A stretch of 64,000 nt of DNA from NCBI RefSeq assembly GCF_013385635.1, contig NZ_JACAPR010000011.1, positions 248,001 to 312,000 on the forward strand. The letters run 5' to 3'. The notes under the pieces were generated by a model. It was not told the origin of the DNA. It was given only the letters and a program-made list of their open reading frames with translations, and ran no database searches. Positions within the stretch are counted from its first letter, which is position 1, and each line of letters starts with the position of its first letter. Source of the stretch: Pseudomonas gingeri (GTDB lineage Bacteria; Pseudomonadota; Gammaproteobacteria; Pseudomonadales; Pseudomonadaceae). Below are positions 8,291-18,255 of this stretch, in pieces. A program made the translations under genes and the position numbers.

Positions 8291-10164
8291 ACTCGAAACT
8301 GCTGCATTACTACGAGCGTGAACTCCAGCACCTGCGGGAAATGGGCGGCGAGTTCGCCCATGACTTCCCGAAGATCGCCGGTCGGCTGGGGCTGGAAAAC
8401 CATGCCTGCGCCGATCCCTATGTGGAGCGCCTGCTGGAGGGCTTCAGCTTTCTCGCGGCGCGGGTGCAACTGAAGATCGACGCCGAGTTTCCGCGCTTCA
8501 CCAACCATCTGCTGGAACTGGTCTATCCCCAGTACCTGGCACCCACACCGTCGATGACGGTGGTGCAACTGCAACCGGACATGAACGAGGGCAACCTCGC
8601 CCGTGGCGTCAGCGTACCCCGTGGCACGGCCCTGAACAGCCTGCTCGGCAAGGGCGACCAGACCACCTGCGAGTTCCGTACGGCCCATGAGGTCACGCTG
8701 TGGCCGATGGAACTGGTGGAGGCGCGCTACTTCGCCTGCTCCGGGCAGGTCAGCGGCGTCGACCTGTCGCGCCTGGGCGGCGTCAAGGGGGCCTTGCGCC
8801 TGCGTCTGCGAGTCGGCGCGGGGCTGAACTTCAGCGAGCTTGAACTGGATCGCCTGCCGCTGCATATCCGTGGCGCCGAAGCGCTGCCTTCGCGGATTCT
8901 CGAGCACCTGCTCGGCCAGTCCGTCGGCATGCTGGTCCTGCCGGTGCAGGAGCATATCGACTGGCACGAAATCGTACCCAGGTCGGCCATTCGCGGCCTC
9001 GGCTACAGCGATGAGGAAGCATTGCTGCCGGTGGGCCCGAGGACGTTCCAGGGCTACCGCCTGTTGCAGGAATACTTCGCCCTGCCGCAGCGTTTCATGT
9101 TCGCCGAACTCGGTGGCCTGGAGCGCGCCACCCGCCGTTGCCTGGCAACGGAAATCGATGTGGTGGTGCTGTTCAAGAAGTTCGAGCCGCTGCTGGAGCA
9201 GAGCCTCAGTGCGACCAACTTCGCCCTGTATTGCACCCCGGCGATCAACCTGTTTGCCCGGCGTACCGACCGGGTCCATCTGTCCGACCTGCAATCGGAT
9301 TACCACGTGGTTCCCGATCGCACCCGGCCGATGGACTACGAGATCTATCAGATCCTCAATGTCACCGGCTACGGCAGCGGGGCCGAGGCGGCGCAGACCT
9401 TTCATTCGTTCTACACCGCCAACGACCTGCACTCGGCCCGCGAGCGTAGCGCCTATTACCAGGTACGCCGCGACACTCGCCGTCTGTCCGAGCAACAGCG
9501 CCGCCAGGGCCCGCGTTCCAGCTATATCGGCAGTGAACTGTTCCTGTCCCTGGTGGATGCCCATGAAGCGCCGTATCGCAGCGGCCTGCGCCAGTTGGGT
9601 ATCGACACCCTGTGCACCAACCGCGACCTGGTCCTGAGCATGCCGGTGGGCAGCGGCAAGACCGACTTCACCATCGAGTCCGGGGCGCCGGTGCAATCGG
9701 TGCGCTGTGTCGTCGGGCCGACCAGGCCGGCGGCGTCCCATGCCGAAGGGGAAACCGCCTGGCGCCTGGTCAGCCACCTGTCCCTGAACTACCTGTCGTT
9801 GCTCGACCAGGACCCGCAACAAGGCGCGACGGCCCTGCGCGAACTGTTGCGGCTGTACTGCGCCAGCGAAGATTCGGCGGCCCACAAGCAGATCGAAGGA
9901 CTGCGCTCGGTCACCGCCGAAACCATCGTGCGGCGCCTGCCGGTGCCCGGGCCGATCACCTATGGCCGTGGCCTGCAGATCAGTGTCAGCCTCGATGAAA
10001 GTGCCTTCGAAGGCAGCGGGGTGTTTGTCCTGGGGGCGGTGCTGGAACGGTTCTTCGCCAAATACGTGTCGCTCAACTCGTTCACCGAAACCGTGATCAA
10101 GAGCACGACGCGCGGCACGATCATGCACTGGCCGGCGCAGGTGGGACGATGCGAGATCCTCTAG
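8287..10164 (+). CDS. tssF: T6SS baseplate protein TssF
   Basis: A 625-residue VasA/ImpG-family protein. TssF with TssG and TssE makes the baseplate wedge around the VgrG hub. The N-terminus LLHYYERELQHLREMGGEFA and the following PKIAGRLGLE segment are diagnostic for the family. Length is normal. The start is a GTG that overlaps the tssE stop; the end overlaps tssG by 16 bases. Confidence 0.96.
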   Translation: MNSKLLHYYERELQHLREMGGEFAHDFPKIAGRLGLENHACADPYVERLLEGFSFLAARVQLKIDAEFPRFTNHLLELVYPQYLAPTPSMTVVQLQPDMNEGNLARGVSVPRGTALNSLLGKGDQTTCEFRTAHEVTLWPMELVEARYFACSGQVSGVDLSRLGGVKGALRLRLRVGAGLNFSELELDRLPLHIRGAEALPSRILEHLLGQSVGMLVLPVQEHIDWHEIVPRSAIRGLGYSDEEALLPVGPRTFQGYRLLQEYFALPQRFMFAELGGLERATRRCLATEIDVVVLFKKFEPLLEQSLSATNFALYCTPAINLFARRTDRVHLSDLQSDYHVVPDRTRPMDYEIYQILNVTGYGSGAEAAQTFHSFYTANDLHSARERSAYYQVRRDTRRLSEQQRRQGPRSSYIGSELFLSLVDAHEAPYRSGLRQLGIDTLCTNRDLVLSMPVGSGKTDFTIESGAPVQSVRCVVGPTRPAASHAEGETAWRLVSHLSLNYLSLLDQDPQQGATALRELLRLYCASEDSAAHKQIEGLRSVTAETIVRRLPVPGPITYGRGLQISVSLDESAFEGSGVFVLGAVLERFFAKYVSLNSFTETVIKSTTRGTIMHWPAQVGRCEIL

Positions 10165-11195
10165 CGCTGCTGGAGCAGTTGCGGCAGCGACCGGCGTCTT
10201 TCGATTTCTACGCGGCCTTGCGCCTGGTGGAGTGCGCCTATCCCGAATTGCCCAGGATCGGCCAGGCCCAGCGCCCGGCCGACGAAGCTCTGCGCTTGGG
10301 CCAGCAACCGTCGCTGGCCTTCGAGCCGGCAATGCTGGCGGGCCTGGAGTCCCGTGGCGAGGGCAGGGCACCGCAGCTGTTGATGAACTTCTTCGGCTTG
10401 CTGGGTGCCAACGGCCCGCTGCCCACGCACCTGACCGAATACATCCGCGACCGCCAGCGCAATATGGGCGACCCGACCCTGGCGCGCTTCTGCGACCTGT
10501 TCCATCACCGCCTGATCAGCCTGTTCTATCGCGCTTGGGCCAGCGCCCAGCCGGCCCTGAGCCTGGACCGGCCGCAGGCGGACCACTTTGCCCGTTATCT
10601 CGGCTCGCTGATCGGCATCGGCCTGCCATCCCTGCGCGCCCGTGATGCCGTGCCGGATGTGGCCAAGCTGCATTACGCCGGTCGTCTCGGCCCGCAGGCG
10701 CGCAATGCCGCCGGGCTGGCGGCGGTGCTCAGTGATTTTTTCCAGGTGCCGGTCAAGGTCCAGGAGTTCGTCGGCCACTGGATGAGCCTGCCCGCCGACG
10801 GTCTCGGCGGCCTGCGCAGCGGCCCCGACGCGCCGGTGCTCGGCGTGACCACGGTGCTCGGCAAGAAGGTCTGGAACACCCAGCACAAGTTTCGCCTGGT
10901 AATGGGCCCGCTGGACCTCGAACAGACCCGCCGCCTGCTGCCCGGTGGCGAGAGTATGCGGCGCCTCACCGACTGGGTGCGCCAATACGCCGGGCTCGGC
11001 CTGGACTGGGACGTCAACCTGATCGTCAAGAAAGAACAATTACCGGGCCTGCGCCTGGGACGCGATGCGCCCCTGGGCTGGACCAGCTGGCTCAGCAGCA
11101 AGGCCCCCGAGCGCGATGATCGCCAACTGGTGGTCAGTCCACGGCGTGCCCCGCGCCCCGAATCCACCTCCCATGAAGGACCAGTCCATGGCTGA
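10149..11195 (+). CDS. tssG: T6SS baseplate protein TssG
   Basis: A 348-residue VasB/ImpH-family protein that bridges two TssF copies in the baseplate wedge. Recognisable segments are SFDFYAALRLVECA near the N-terminus, FFGLLGANGPLPTHLTEYI, and the DLFHHRLISLFYRAW block that defines the family. Its start lies inside tssF and its end overlaps clpV by eight bases, so tssE-F-G-clpV is a tightly coupled unit. Confidence 0.96.
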   Translation: MRDPLALLEQLRQRPASFDFYAALRLVECAYPELPRIGQAQRPADEALRLGQQPSLAFEPAMLAGLESRGEGRAPQLLMNFFGLLGANGPLPTHLTEYIRDRQRNMGDPTLARFCDLFHHRLISLFYRAWASAQPALSLDRPQADHFARYLGSLIGIGLPSLRARDAVPDVAKLHYAGRLGPQARNAAGLAAVLSDFFQVPVKVQEFVGHWMSLPADGLGGLRSGPDAPVLGVTTVLGKKVWNTQHKFRLVMGPLDLEQTRRLLPGGESMRRLTDWVRQYAGLGLDWDVNLIVKKEQLPGLRLGRDAPLGWTSWLSSKAPERDDRQLVVSPRRAPRPESTSHEGPVHG

Positions 11196-13869
11196 TATCA
11201 GTCGCGTCGCCCTGTTCGGCAAGCTCAACAGCCTCTGCTACCGGGCCATCGAAAGCAGCACGGTGTTCTGCAAACTGCGCGGTAATCCCTATGTGGAACT
11301 GGTGCACTGGCTGCATCAACTCCTGCAACTGGCCGATTCCGACCTGGCGCGGCTGGTCCGCCATTACCAACTGGATGCGGCGCTGTTGGCGCGGGAACTG
11401 ACGGCGGCCCTGGATCGCCTGCCCCGGGGTTCCACGGCGGTCACCGATCTGTCTTCGCAAGTGGAGGAAGCGGTGGAGCGGGGCTGGGTCTACGGCACGC
11501 TGATGTGCGGCGAATCCCAGGTGCGTTCCGGGCACCTGCTGCTCGGCCTGCTGAAAACCCCAGGCCTGCGCAATGTCTTGTATGGCGTGTCGAGCGCCTT
11601 CAAGCAGATCCGTGTCGACGATCTCGGCGAGCATTTCGCCGAGCTGCTCAAGGATTCCCCCGAAGCCCTGATGCAAGCCAGCGATGGTTTCCACACCGCG
11701 CCCGGAGAGGACCTCGGCGCCACGGCGCCGGCGGCCATGGGTCGTCAGGAAGCCCTGAAGAAGTTCACCGTCGACCTCACCGAACAGGCCCGCAGCGGCA
11801 AGATGGATCCCATCGTCGGCCGTGACGACGAGATTCGCCAGGTGGTCGATATCCTCATGCGTCGCCGCCAGAACAACCCGATCCTGGTGGGCGAGGCGGG
11901 GGTCGGCAAGACCGCCGTGGTCGAGGGATTTGCTCAGCGCATCGCTCGTGGCGACGTGCCACCGAGCCTCAAGGACGTGCAACTGCTGGTCCTCGATGTC
12001 GGCCTGTTGCAGGCCGGCGCCAGCATGAAGGGCGAGTTCGAACAGCGCCTGCGTTCGGTGATCGACGAGGTGCAGGCCAGCGTCAGGCCGGTGATCCTGT
12101 TTATCGACGAAACCCATACCCTGGTGGGCGCCGGTGGTGCTGCCGGTACCGGCGACGCGGCCAACCTGCTCAAGCCGGCCCTGGCCCGCGGCACCCTGCG
12201 CACTGTCGGCGCCACCACCTTTGCCGAGTACAAGAAGCATATCGAGAAGGACCCGGCGCTGACCCGGCGTTTCCAGACCGTGCAGGTCGACGAACCGGAC
12301 GAGGCCAAGGCGTTGCTGATGATGCGTGGCATCAGCGCGACCATGGAACAGCATCACCAGGTGCAGATTCTCGACTCGGCCCTGGAAGCGGCGGTGCGCC
12401 TGTCCCATCGCTATATCCCGGCGCGGCAACTGCCGGACAAGGCGGTCAGCCTGCTGGACACTGCCTGTGCGCGGGTTGCCATCAGCCTGCATGCGGTGCC
12501 CGCTGAAGTCGACGACAGCCGTCGGCGCATCGAGGCCCTGGAGGTCGAGCTGGCGATCATCGCCCGCGAACGGGCGATTGGTGTCGACACGGCGACGCGC
12601 CTGGCAGCGGCCAGTGAACAATTGGCGATTGAGCATCGGCGCCTGGATCAACTGGAAGCCCGCTGGGCCGCCGAGCAGGCGCTGGTGCGGCAGATCATGG
12701 CCCTGCGCAGCCAACTGCGCGAGCCGCAAGCGGTTGTCGATGAAACCCGGCGCGAGCAATGGCTGGGGGAACTGCGCGGCCTGCAGGAAGAACTGGCCCG
12801 ACAGCAGGGCGAGACACCGCTGTTGCTGCTGGGCGTGGACGAACAGGCGGTGGCCGCGGTGGTGCAGGACTGGACCGGAATTCCGGTCGGGCGCATGGTC
12901 CGTGACGAGATCGACAACGTGCTCAATCTGGCCGAGCGCCTGTCCCGGCGGATCATCGGTCAGCGTCATGCCCTGGAGATGATCGCCCGACGTATCCAGA
13001 CCTCCCGCGCCGGCCTCGACAACCCCGGCAAGCCGGTGGGGGTATTTATGCTCGCCGGTACCTCGGGGGTGGGCAAGACCGAGACCGCCCTGGCCCTGGC
13101 CGAAGCCCTGTATGGCGGTGAACAGAACGTCATCACCATCAATATGAGCGAGTACCAGGAAGCCCACAGCGTCTCCAGCCTCAAGGGCGCGCCGCCGGGT
13201 TATGTCGGTTACGGCGAAGGCGGCGTGCTCACCGAGGCGGTACGCCGCAAGCCTTACAGCGTGGTGCTGCTGGACGAGGTGGAGAAGGCGCATCCGGATG
13301 TCCACGAACTGTTTTTCCAGGTTTTCGACAAGGGCTGGATGGAAGACGGCGAGGGCCGGGTGATCGACTTCAAGAACACCCTGATCCTGCTCACCACCAA
13401 CGCCGGCACCGAGCTGATCAGCCGCCTGTGCAACGGCCAGGCCCAGCCCGAACCCGAGCAGATCGCCAAGGACCTGCGCGGACCGCTGCTCGAGGTATTC
13501 CCGCCGGCATTACTCGGGCGGTTGGTGGTGATTCCGTACTACCCGCTCAACGACGAGATGCTCGGTTCGATCATTCGCCTGCAACTGCAGCGTATCGGCA
13601 AGCGCCTGGCGAGCAGCCACCGGATTCCGTTCAGCTACAGCGACGACGTCGTGCGCCTGATCGCCAGCCGCTGCACGGAACTGGAAAGCGGCGGGCGGAT
13701 GATCGACGCGATCCTGACCAATGCGCTACTGCCCACCATCAGTACCGAATTCCTCAAGCGGCTGATGGCCGGGACGCCGGCCTCGCGGGTGCACCTGGAG
13801 GTCCGCGACGCCGAGTTCGCCTATGCCTTCGAAGGGGAGCCTGGTCCGCCGCCGCTGGCCGATCTCTGA
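11188..13869 (+). CDS. clpV: ClpV (TssH), sheath-disassembly AAA+ ATPase
   Basis: An 893-residue ClpB-like unfoldase that recycles contracted TssB/TssC sheaths. Layout: N-terminal Clp N domain (about residues 10-160), first AAA+ module with Walker A GEAGVGKT (about 237) and Walker [11 protein letters not shown], a short middle coiled-coil domain, and second AAA+ module with Walker [11 protein letters not shown] (about 620) and Walker [14 protein letters not shown]. The ATG at 11188 gives the ClpV-type N-terminus and has AAGGA nearby. A longer upstream reading frame overlaps tssG and is unlikely to be used. Confidence 0.97.
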   Translation: MADISRVALFGKLNSLCYRAIESSTVFCKLRGNPYVELVHWLHQLLQLADSDLARLVRHYQLDAALLARELTAALDRLPRGSTAVTDLSSQVEEAVERGWVYGTLMCGESQVRSGHLLLGLLKTPGLRNVLYGVSSAFKQIRVDDLGEHFAELLKDSPEALMQASDGFHTAPGEDLGATAPAAMGRQEALKKFTVDLTEQARSGKMDPIVGRDDEIRQVVDILMRRRQNNPILVGEAGVGKTAVVEGFAQRIARGDVPPSLKDVQLLVLDVGLLQAGASMKGEFEQRLRSVIDEVQASVRPVILFIDETHTLVGAGGAAGTGDAANLLKPALARGTLRTVGATTFAEYKKHIEKDPALTRRFQTVQVDEPDEAKALLMMRGISATMEQHHQVQILDSALEAAVRLSHRYIPARQLPDKAVSLLDTACARVAISLHAVPAEVDDSRRRIEALEVELAIIARERAIGVDTATRLAAASEQLAIEHRRLDQLEARWAAEQALVRQIMALRSQLREPQAVVDETRREQWLGELRGLQEELARQQGETPLLLLGVDEQAVAAVVQDWTGIPVGRMVRDEIDNVLNLAERLSRRIIGQRHALEMIARRIQTSRAGLDNPGKPVGVFMLAGTSGVGKTETALALAEALYGGEQNVITINMSEYQEAHSVSSLKGAPPGYVGYGEGGVLTEAVRRKPYSVVLLDEVEKAHPDVHELFFQVFDKGWMEDGEGRVIDFKNTLILLTTNAGTELISRLCNGQAQPEPEQIAKDLRGPLLEVFPPALLGRLVVIPYYPLNDEMLGSIIRLQLQRIGKRLASSHRIPFSYSDDVVRLIASRCTELESGGRMIDAILTNALLPTISTEFLKRLMAGTPASRVHLEVRDAEFAYAFEGEPGPPPLADL

Positions 13870-13888
13870 ACCCGTATTGTCCCCACAA

Positions 13889-13930
13889 GCGACCCGATCG
13901 TCTTCGACCGGGCCCGGGTCGCGGTTTATT
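13889..13930 (+). terminator. Terminator-like hairpin after clpV
   Basis: GCGACCCG at 13889-13896 pairs with CGGGTCGC at 13915-13922, followed by GGTTTATT. The T-run is weak, so termination may be partial. It separates structural T6SS genes from the effector-like genes that follow. Confidence 0.45.
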
Positions 13931-13956
13931 CAAGTCATGAAATCCAGGTAGCCGAA

Positions 13957-14598
13957 ATGCCCTATGTAGCGTGGAAAACACCAATTGCAATGAAGTGGCA
14001 CCGTGTCGCCAAGTTCAAGCAGCGCGCGCAACTGTCCAAGAATCCCTACCTGCAAGCCATGCCCAGCCTGGCTGGCGGCGCCTGTGTCGGCGCGACCTTC
14101 GCCTGGCTGAACCGGCACTTGCAGGTACCGGCGCAATCCCCGGCCAATCGCTGTGCCTTCCTCAGCCGCGACGATACCTGGTGCCGGATCGAAAGCTACT
14201 GCAGTGCGTTCAATAACACGCTGATCCTCGACACCACCCAACGCATCAAGGCCAACCTGCCGAACATCTGCGGACTGGTGGACAGTTCCTCCATCGAGGC
14301 CCAGGGCCTCGATGGGCTGGCGACCCTCGCGCAGCATATCGACAGCACGCAGCCGGGCTATTACGTCTGGCTCTTCACCTTCGAGTGCGGCGGGCCTTCC
14401 CATGTGTGCGGAATCTACGCCGACCGCAATGGCATGAGCTTCTTCGATCCCAATTCGGGCGAATACCGTATCAGCGCCAGGGGCAAGCTCGATTTCTTCA
14501 AGCAGCTCTACAAACACTACCTCAACTATCTGTCGGGTGCGGGCGTGAAGAAGGAACTCAAGTTCGATGACCACTACCTGGTCCAGTTGGGCTCCTGA
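13957..14598 (+). CDS. Putative T6SS effector: YopT/AvrPphB-like (C58) cysteine protease
   Basis: A 213-residue protein without signal peptide or membrane segment. It has the Cys-His-Asp layout of the C58 family: Cys43 in LAGGACVGATFAWLNRHL, His149 in GGPSHVCGIYADRNG, and Asp164 in SFFDPNSGEYR. The His-to-Asp spacing of 15 and Cys-to-His spacing of 106 are close to those known for AvrPphB and YopT. The FFDPN(S)GEY block is a typical C58 ending. It sits between clpV and vgrG with two further hydrolase-like genes, so delivery by VgrG or Hcp is likely (inference). No neighbouring small immunity-like gene is present, which fits a non-self eukaryotic target. Gly/Ala-rich variation around Cys43 leaves some doubt. 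Confidence 0.6.
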   Translation: MPYVAWKTPIAMKWHRVAKFKQRAQLSKNPYLQAMPSLAGGACVGATFAWLNRHLQVPAQSPANRCAFLSRDDTWCRIESYCSAFNNTLILDTTQRIKANLPNICGLVDSSSIEAQGLDGLATLAQHIDSTQPGYYVWLFTFECGGPSHVCGIYADRNGMSFFDPNSGEYRISARGKLDFFKQLYKHYLNYLSGAGVKKELKFDDHYLVQLGS

Positions 14599-14674
14599 GC
14601 TGGCTGCCGTCGGCGACTTTCGATTTGTCTTTCAAGCAGGCGACCCCGCCTGACCTGGCACAGGAGCAAGTGAA

Positions 14675-15379
14675 ATGGCCTTTCCCGTCATTGCAGGTGG
14701 ATTTACCCTGGCACCGGTGGCGAACGTGGCGTATGACGCCTCATGCCCGGCCGATCTGGTGCAGATCGCGCCCTATGTCATGAGCGCTTTCAGTCCGTTG
14801 ATGCAGCGCAACTTCTCGACCATCACCCTGTACGCGATCAATCCCGTCGCCGCCGGCGAAGAGGAGTGCCACGGCTACACGGCGATGCAGCCCCAGGGCG
14901 TGCAGATCGCGATCACGCGGATCACCGATAACGTATCGTCGGTGGAGAAGCAGGGGCGCTACGCCAATACCCTGGCCCATGAAGTGTTTCTGCATGCGGC
15001 CAACTTTCTCTACAACGGCAAGTACGGCGGCTCGGTCGCCCCCCTCAGTTCGGAGGACGCGGCGCACAAGCGGATTTTCTATCCGGCCGACCAGCACAAC
15101 GACTACTTGAACGTGATGCGCCATGTCCTCGGCTACCTGCCGCCTGGCCAGGCCCTGCGGCGGGCCTTTCTGGCGGAATATGCGCGGGACGTGGACATCA
15201 ACATCCTTCATCACTGCGACGATGAGAGCCACACCGAAATCGCCTATCAATGGCAGGCACAACTGGAGGGCGCCGCATCGAATCCGAACGATCCGCTCTG
15301 GGCGCCGCGTGGCGGTCCGGGTGACCTGATCGCCAGCGCATCGACCGACTTCATGAAGAACCTGATCGGTTTGAGCTGA
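14675..15379 (+). CDS. Uncharacterised putative T6SS effector with an HExxxH motif
   Basis: A 234-residue protein of unknown family. The most striking segment is TLAHEVFLHAANF (His102, Glu103, His107), an HE-x3-H rather than the classical HE-x2-H of zinc proteases. A DQHNDYLNVMRHV segment lies about 45 residues later and could offer more metal ligands. No signal peptide. The ATG has CAGGAG upstream. It lies between a C58-like protease gene and an HEIGH protein gene directly before vgrG, so I infer a cargo effector. It may be a divergent zincin or a different metal enzyme; the function is not established. Confidence 0.5.
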   Translation: MAFPVIAGGFTLAPVANVAYDASCPADLVQIAPYVMSAFSPLMQRNFSTITLYAINPVAAGEEECHGYTAMQPQGVQIAITRITDNVSSVEKQGRYANTLAHEVFLHAANFLYNGKYGGSVAPLSSEDAAHKRIFYPADQHNDYLNVMRHVLGYLPPGQALRRAFLAEYARDVDINILHHCDDESHTEIAYQWQAQLEGAASNPNDPLWAPRGGPGDLIASASTDFMKNLIGLS

Positions 15380-15520
15380 CCCGCGGGTTGCTGCCTGGCG
15401 AGATAAATACGCGCAGCGACGGAATAAATCCCTCCGCCCGATTGTTCTATCCAGGTGAGCAGAGTGACGCGTCTTGTCGCGTCGCAGGTGTTATCCGTGC
15501 ATTCAGGCAGGAGGGGACAG

Positions 15521-16264
15521 ATGGCGACCGCCGCGGAAATCAAGAGCGCCCGGCAACGGGAAGCGATAGAGGTACGTCGCAATCGCGGTAAAACCGGCCT
15601 GATGTCGTTCGTGCACAAAACCTATCCCGGCCCCGGTGGCGCCACGGTGTCCATCGGCACCGAGGCGGGGGACAGCAAGTCCGACCTGAAACTCAAGGCC
15701 ATCGACACCGCCCTGGAACTGCTGGCGGCCAAGGGTTTTACCTTGCCGACGCTGGAGTTCCAGTCCACCGCCGCCGCCGGCGTGCCTTGCGTGGCCTATA
15801 TGGGCGATGCCGGCGGCAACAGCCAGTACACCATCTTCATGGGCCCCAAGACCGGCGAGCACAATCCGCAGATTCTGCAGAACGGCGTGCCGGGCGGGCT
15901 CGGCAAGGACGGTCCGCGAGGTCTCGCCGACCAGGTCTATGACGGCACGCAACGCTGGTTCGGCAACCCGCGCATGCACAACCACGCCGCCACGGTGGTG
16001 ATCCACGAAATCGGCCATGTGCTCCATGAGATAGCGGCGGGCCCGCTGTTCTGGGATTTCAAGCTCGGACGCCAGGACACCGCGACCACCTCCGGCGTGG
16101 TCAGCAAGGGCTGCGATGTGAGCCTGTACGCCACCAACAACGCCCTCGAATTTGTCGCGGAAACCTTTGCCGGCTGCATGTCGGGCAAATCCTATAGCGA
16201 GTCGGTCATGGCGTTCTATCGCTCCGTCGGCGGCCCGTTTCCACCCTCGGGCAGTTTTTCATGA
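15521..16264 (+). CDS. Putative T6SS effector: HEXXH zinc metallopeptidase-like protein
   Basis: A 247-residue protein with a canonical gluzincin/metzincin-type zinc site: His162-Glu163-Ile-Gly-His166 in VVIHEIGHVLHEI. A second acidic block about 45 residues later (NNALEFVAETFAGC, Glu210 or Glu214) fits a third zinc ligand. The N-terminal 40 residues are basic and disordered-looking; no signal peptide is seen. The ATG at 15521 follows AGGAGGGG; the earlier ATG at 15455 lacks a site. Its stop overlaps the vgrG start by four bases (ATGA), so it is translated together with the spike that probably carries it. Substrate unknown. Confidence 0.6.
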   Translation: MATAAEIKSARQREAIEVRRNRGKTGLMSFVHKTYPGPGGATVSIGTEAGDSKSDLKLKAIDTALELLAAKGFTLPTLEFQSTAAAGVPCVAYMGDAGGNSQYTIFMGPKTGEHNPQILQNGVPGGLGKDGPRGLADQVYDGTQRWFGNPRMHNHAATVVIHEIGHVLHEIAAGPLFWDFKLGRQDTATTSGVVSKGCDVSLYATNNALEFVAETFAGCMSGKSYSESVMAFYRSVGGPFPPSGSFS

Positions 16265-18225
16265 GCACCACTCAAGCCAATCGCGACATATCGGTCACCA
16301 GCGTGCTGGGCGCCGATACCTTGCTGTTCCGCCGCATGCGTGCCACCGAAGCGCTGTCCGAGCTCAGCGAGTACAACCTCGACCTCTACAGCGAGCGAGC
16401 CGACCTGCGGATCGACGATGTGCTGGCAACGCCGATGACTGTCGCGGTGGGCCTGCCCAAGGGCGGCAAGCGCTACTTCAATGGCATTGTCTCGCGCTTC
16501 GCCATGACCGGGCGCCAGGGGCGTTTCGCCACGTACCAGGTGACCCTGCGCCCCTGGCTGTGGTTCCTGACCCTGGCCTCCGATTGCCGGATCTTCCAGG
16601 ACCAGAGTGTGCCGGACATCCTCAAGGCGGTGTTCGCCCCGTACACCATTGCCGATGTCGACACCTCGGGCCTGAGCGCCAGCTACCCGACGCTGACCTA
16701 TTGCGTGCAGTACCGCGAGACCGACTTCAATTTCGTCAGCCGGCTGATGGAGCAGGAGGGCATCTACTACTTCTTCAAGAGCGCCAACGGCCGCCACACC
16801 CTGATCCTCGCCGACTCCTACGGCGCCCACGAACCGGCGCCCGGTTACGCCCAGGTGCGTTATATGCCCGGCGAAGACCAGACCATGCGCGAGAGCGAAG
16901 TGATCTATGACTGGCGCATGAGCGGCGAGGTCGAGCCCGGCGCCTATTCGCTGCAGGACTTCGACTTCGAGAAACCCTCGGCCAACCTGCTGGTCAAGTC
17001 GACCCAGGTGCGCAACTACGCCCAATCCAGGCATGAGCGCTATGACTATCCGGGGCGCTACACCGAGCGCAAGCAGGGCGAGACCTACGCCCGCAGCCTG
17101 ATCGAGTCCTTTCACACCAGCTACCAGCGGGTGCATGGCGAGACCCGCGCGCGGGGCCTGTTTCCGGGGGCGCTGCTGACCCTCACCGAACATCCGCGCA
17201 GCGACCAGAACGGCCAGGTGCTGATCCTTGATGCCACCTATGTGCTGTCCTCGGACACCTATGAACCGACCCGGCCCACCGATCCCGAGCCGATCCTCAC
17301 CTGTGTGTTCACCGCGCTGTCCAGGCAGCAGGAGTTCCGCCCGGCCTGTCGCGCACGCAAGCCGCTGGTCCAGGGCCCGCAGACGGCCATGGTGGTGGGC
17401 AAGAAGGGCGAGGAAATCTGGACCGACCAGTACGGCCGGATCAAGGTGCAGTTCCACTGGGATCGCCTCGGCCAGGACGACGAAAGCAGTTCCTGCTGGG
17501 TCCGCGTGGCCCAGGGTTGGGCCGGCAAACGCTGGGGCAGCCTGTTCACGCCACGGATCGGCCAGGAGGTGATCGTCAGTTTCCTCGAAGGCGATCCCGA
17601 CCAGCCGCTGGTCACCGGCAGTGTCTACAACGCCGAGACCATGCCGCCCTACGGGTTGCCGGAACACGCCACGCGCTCGACGATCAAGAGCAATTCGTCG
17701 AAGGGCGGGGGCGGTTACAACGAGCTGCGCTTCGAAGACAGGAAGGGCGCCGAGCAGGTGTTCCTGCATGCCCAGAAAGACCTCGACCAGCGCATCGAAA
17801 AGGACTCGCTGGCGTGGGTCGGCGCCGACAGCCACAGCATCGTCAACAAGCACCTGCGCGAGCATGTCGGCGGCGACCGGCATTCGTCGGTGGGCGGCGA
17901 TCGCAACGAGAAGGCCGGCGGCAGCCTGTCGATGGCCGCGACGCAGAACATGATTCTTGAAAGCGGCCTCAAGTGCGGCCTGAGCGGCGGTGTCGATGTG
18001 CTGATCAAGGCCGGGATGAACGTGGTCATCGAGGCCGGGGCGAGCATCACCCTCAAGGCCGGGGCGGCTTTTCTCACCGTCGGCCCGGCGATGATCGTCG
18101 CCTCGACCATTCCCATTCCCTTGCCCCAGGCCTCGACGGCGGCGAATGCCATGGCGATTGCCGCCACCACCGGCCCGGCCGGCATGCCGCTGCCGCCCAA
18201 GGAGGCCGACGATGGCTCGCAATAA
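16261..18225 (+). CDS. vgrG: VgrG (TssI), T6SS spike protein
   Basis: A 654-residue VgrG. The gp27-like part spans about residues 1-370, including YRETDFNFVSRLMEQEGIYY, the family signature. The gp5 OB-fold and needle follow (VGKKGEEIWTDQYGRIKVQFHW in two pieces, then SSCWVRVAQGWAG and GSVYNAETMPP). The C-terminus is a beta-helical region with repeated GGDR/VGGDR and ends PPKEADDGSQ; there is no catalytic extension. It is coupled to the upstream HEIGH protein gene. No PAAR or DUF4123 adaptor gene is seen nearby, so tip and loading proteins must be elsewhere. Confidence 0.96.
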   Translation: MSTTQANRDISVTSVLGADTLLFRRMRATEALSELSEYNLDLYSERADLRIDDVLATPMTVAVGLPKGGKRYFNGIVSRFAMTGRQGRFATYQVTLRPWLWFLTLASDCRIFQDQSVPDILKAVFAPYTIADVDTSGLSASYPTLTYCVQYRETDFNFVSRLMEQEGIYYFFKSANGRHTLILADSYGAHEPAPGYAQVRYMPGEDQTMRESEVIYDWRMSGEVEPGAYSLQDFDFEKPSANLLVKSTQVRNYAQSRHERYDYPGRYTERKQGETYARSLIESFHTSYQRVHGETRARGLFPGALLTLTEHPRSDQNGQVLILDATYVLSSDTYEPTRPTDPEPILTCVFTALSRQQEFRPACRARKPLVQGPQTAMVVGKKGEEIWTDQYGRIKVQFHWDRLGQDDESSSCWVRVAQGWAGKRWGSLFTPRIGQEVIVSFLEGDPDQPLVTGSVYNAETMPPYGLPEHATRSTIKSNSSKGGGGYNELRFEDRKGAEQVFLHAQKDLDQRIEKDSLAWVGADSHSIVNKHLREHVGGDRHSSVGGDRNEKAGGSLSMAATQNMILESGLKCGLSGGVDVLIKAGMNVVIEAGASITLKAGAAFLTVGPAMIVASTIPIPLPQASTAANAMAIAATTGPAGMPLPPKEADDGSQ

Positions 18226-18255
18226 CCCTTTCAAGGCCCTCGCCAGGAGTCGCAC

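Noticed and set aside
7612..10371. 919-codon open frame on the minus strand opposite tssE, tssF and tssG
   Set aside because: A shadow of GC-rich coding DNA: low-complexity Arg/Gln/His-rich sequence with no family motifs, opposite three clear T6SS genes.
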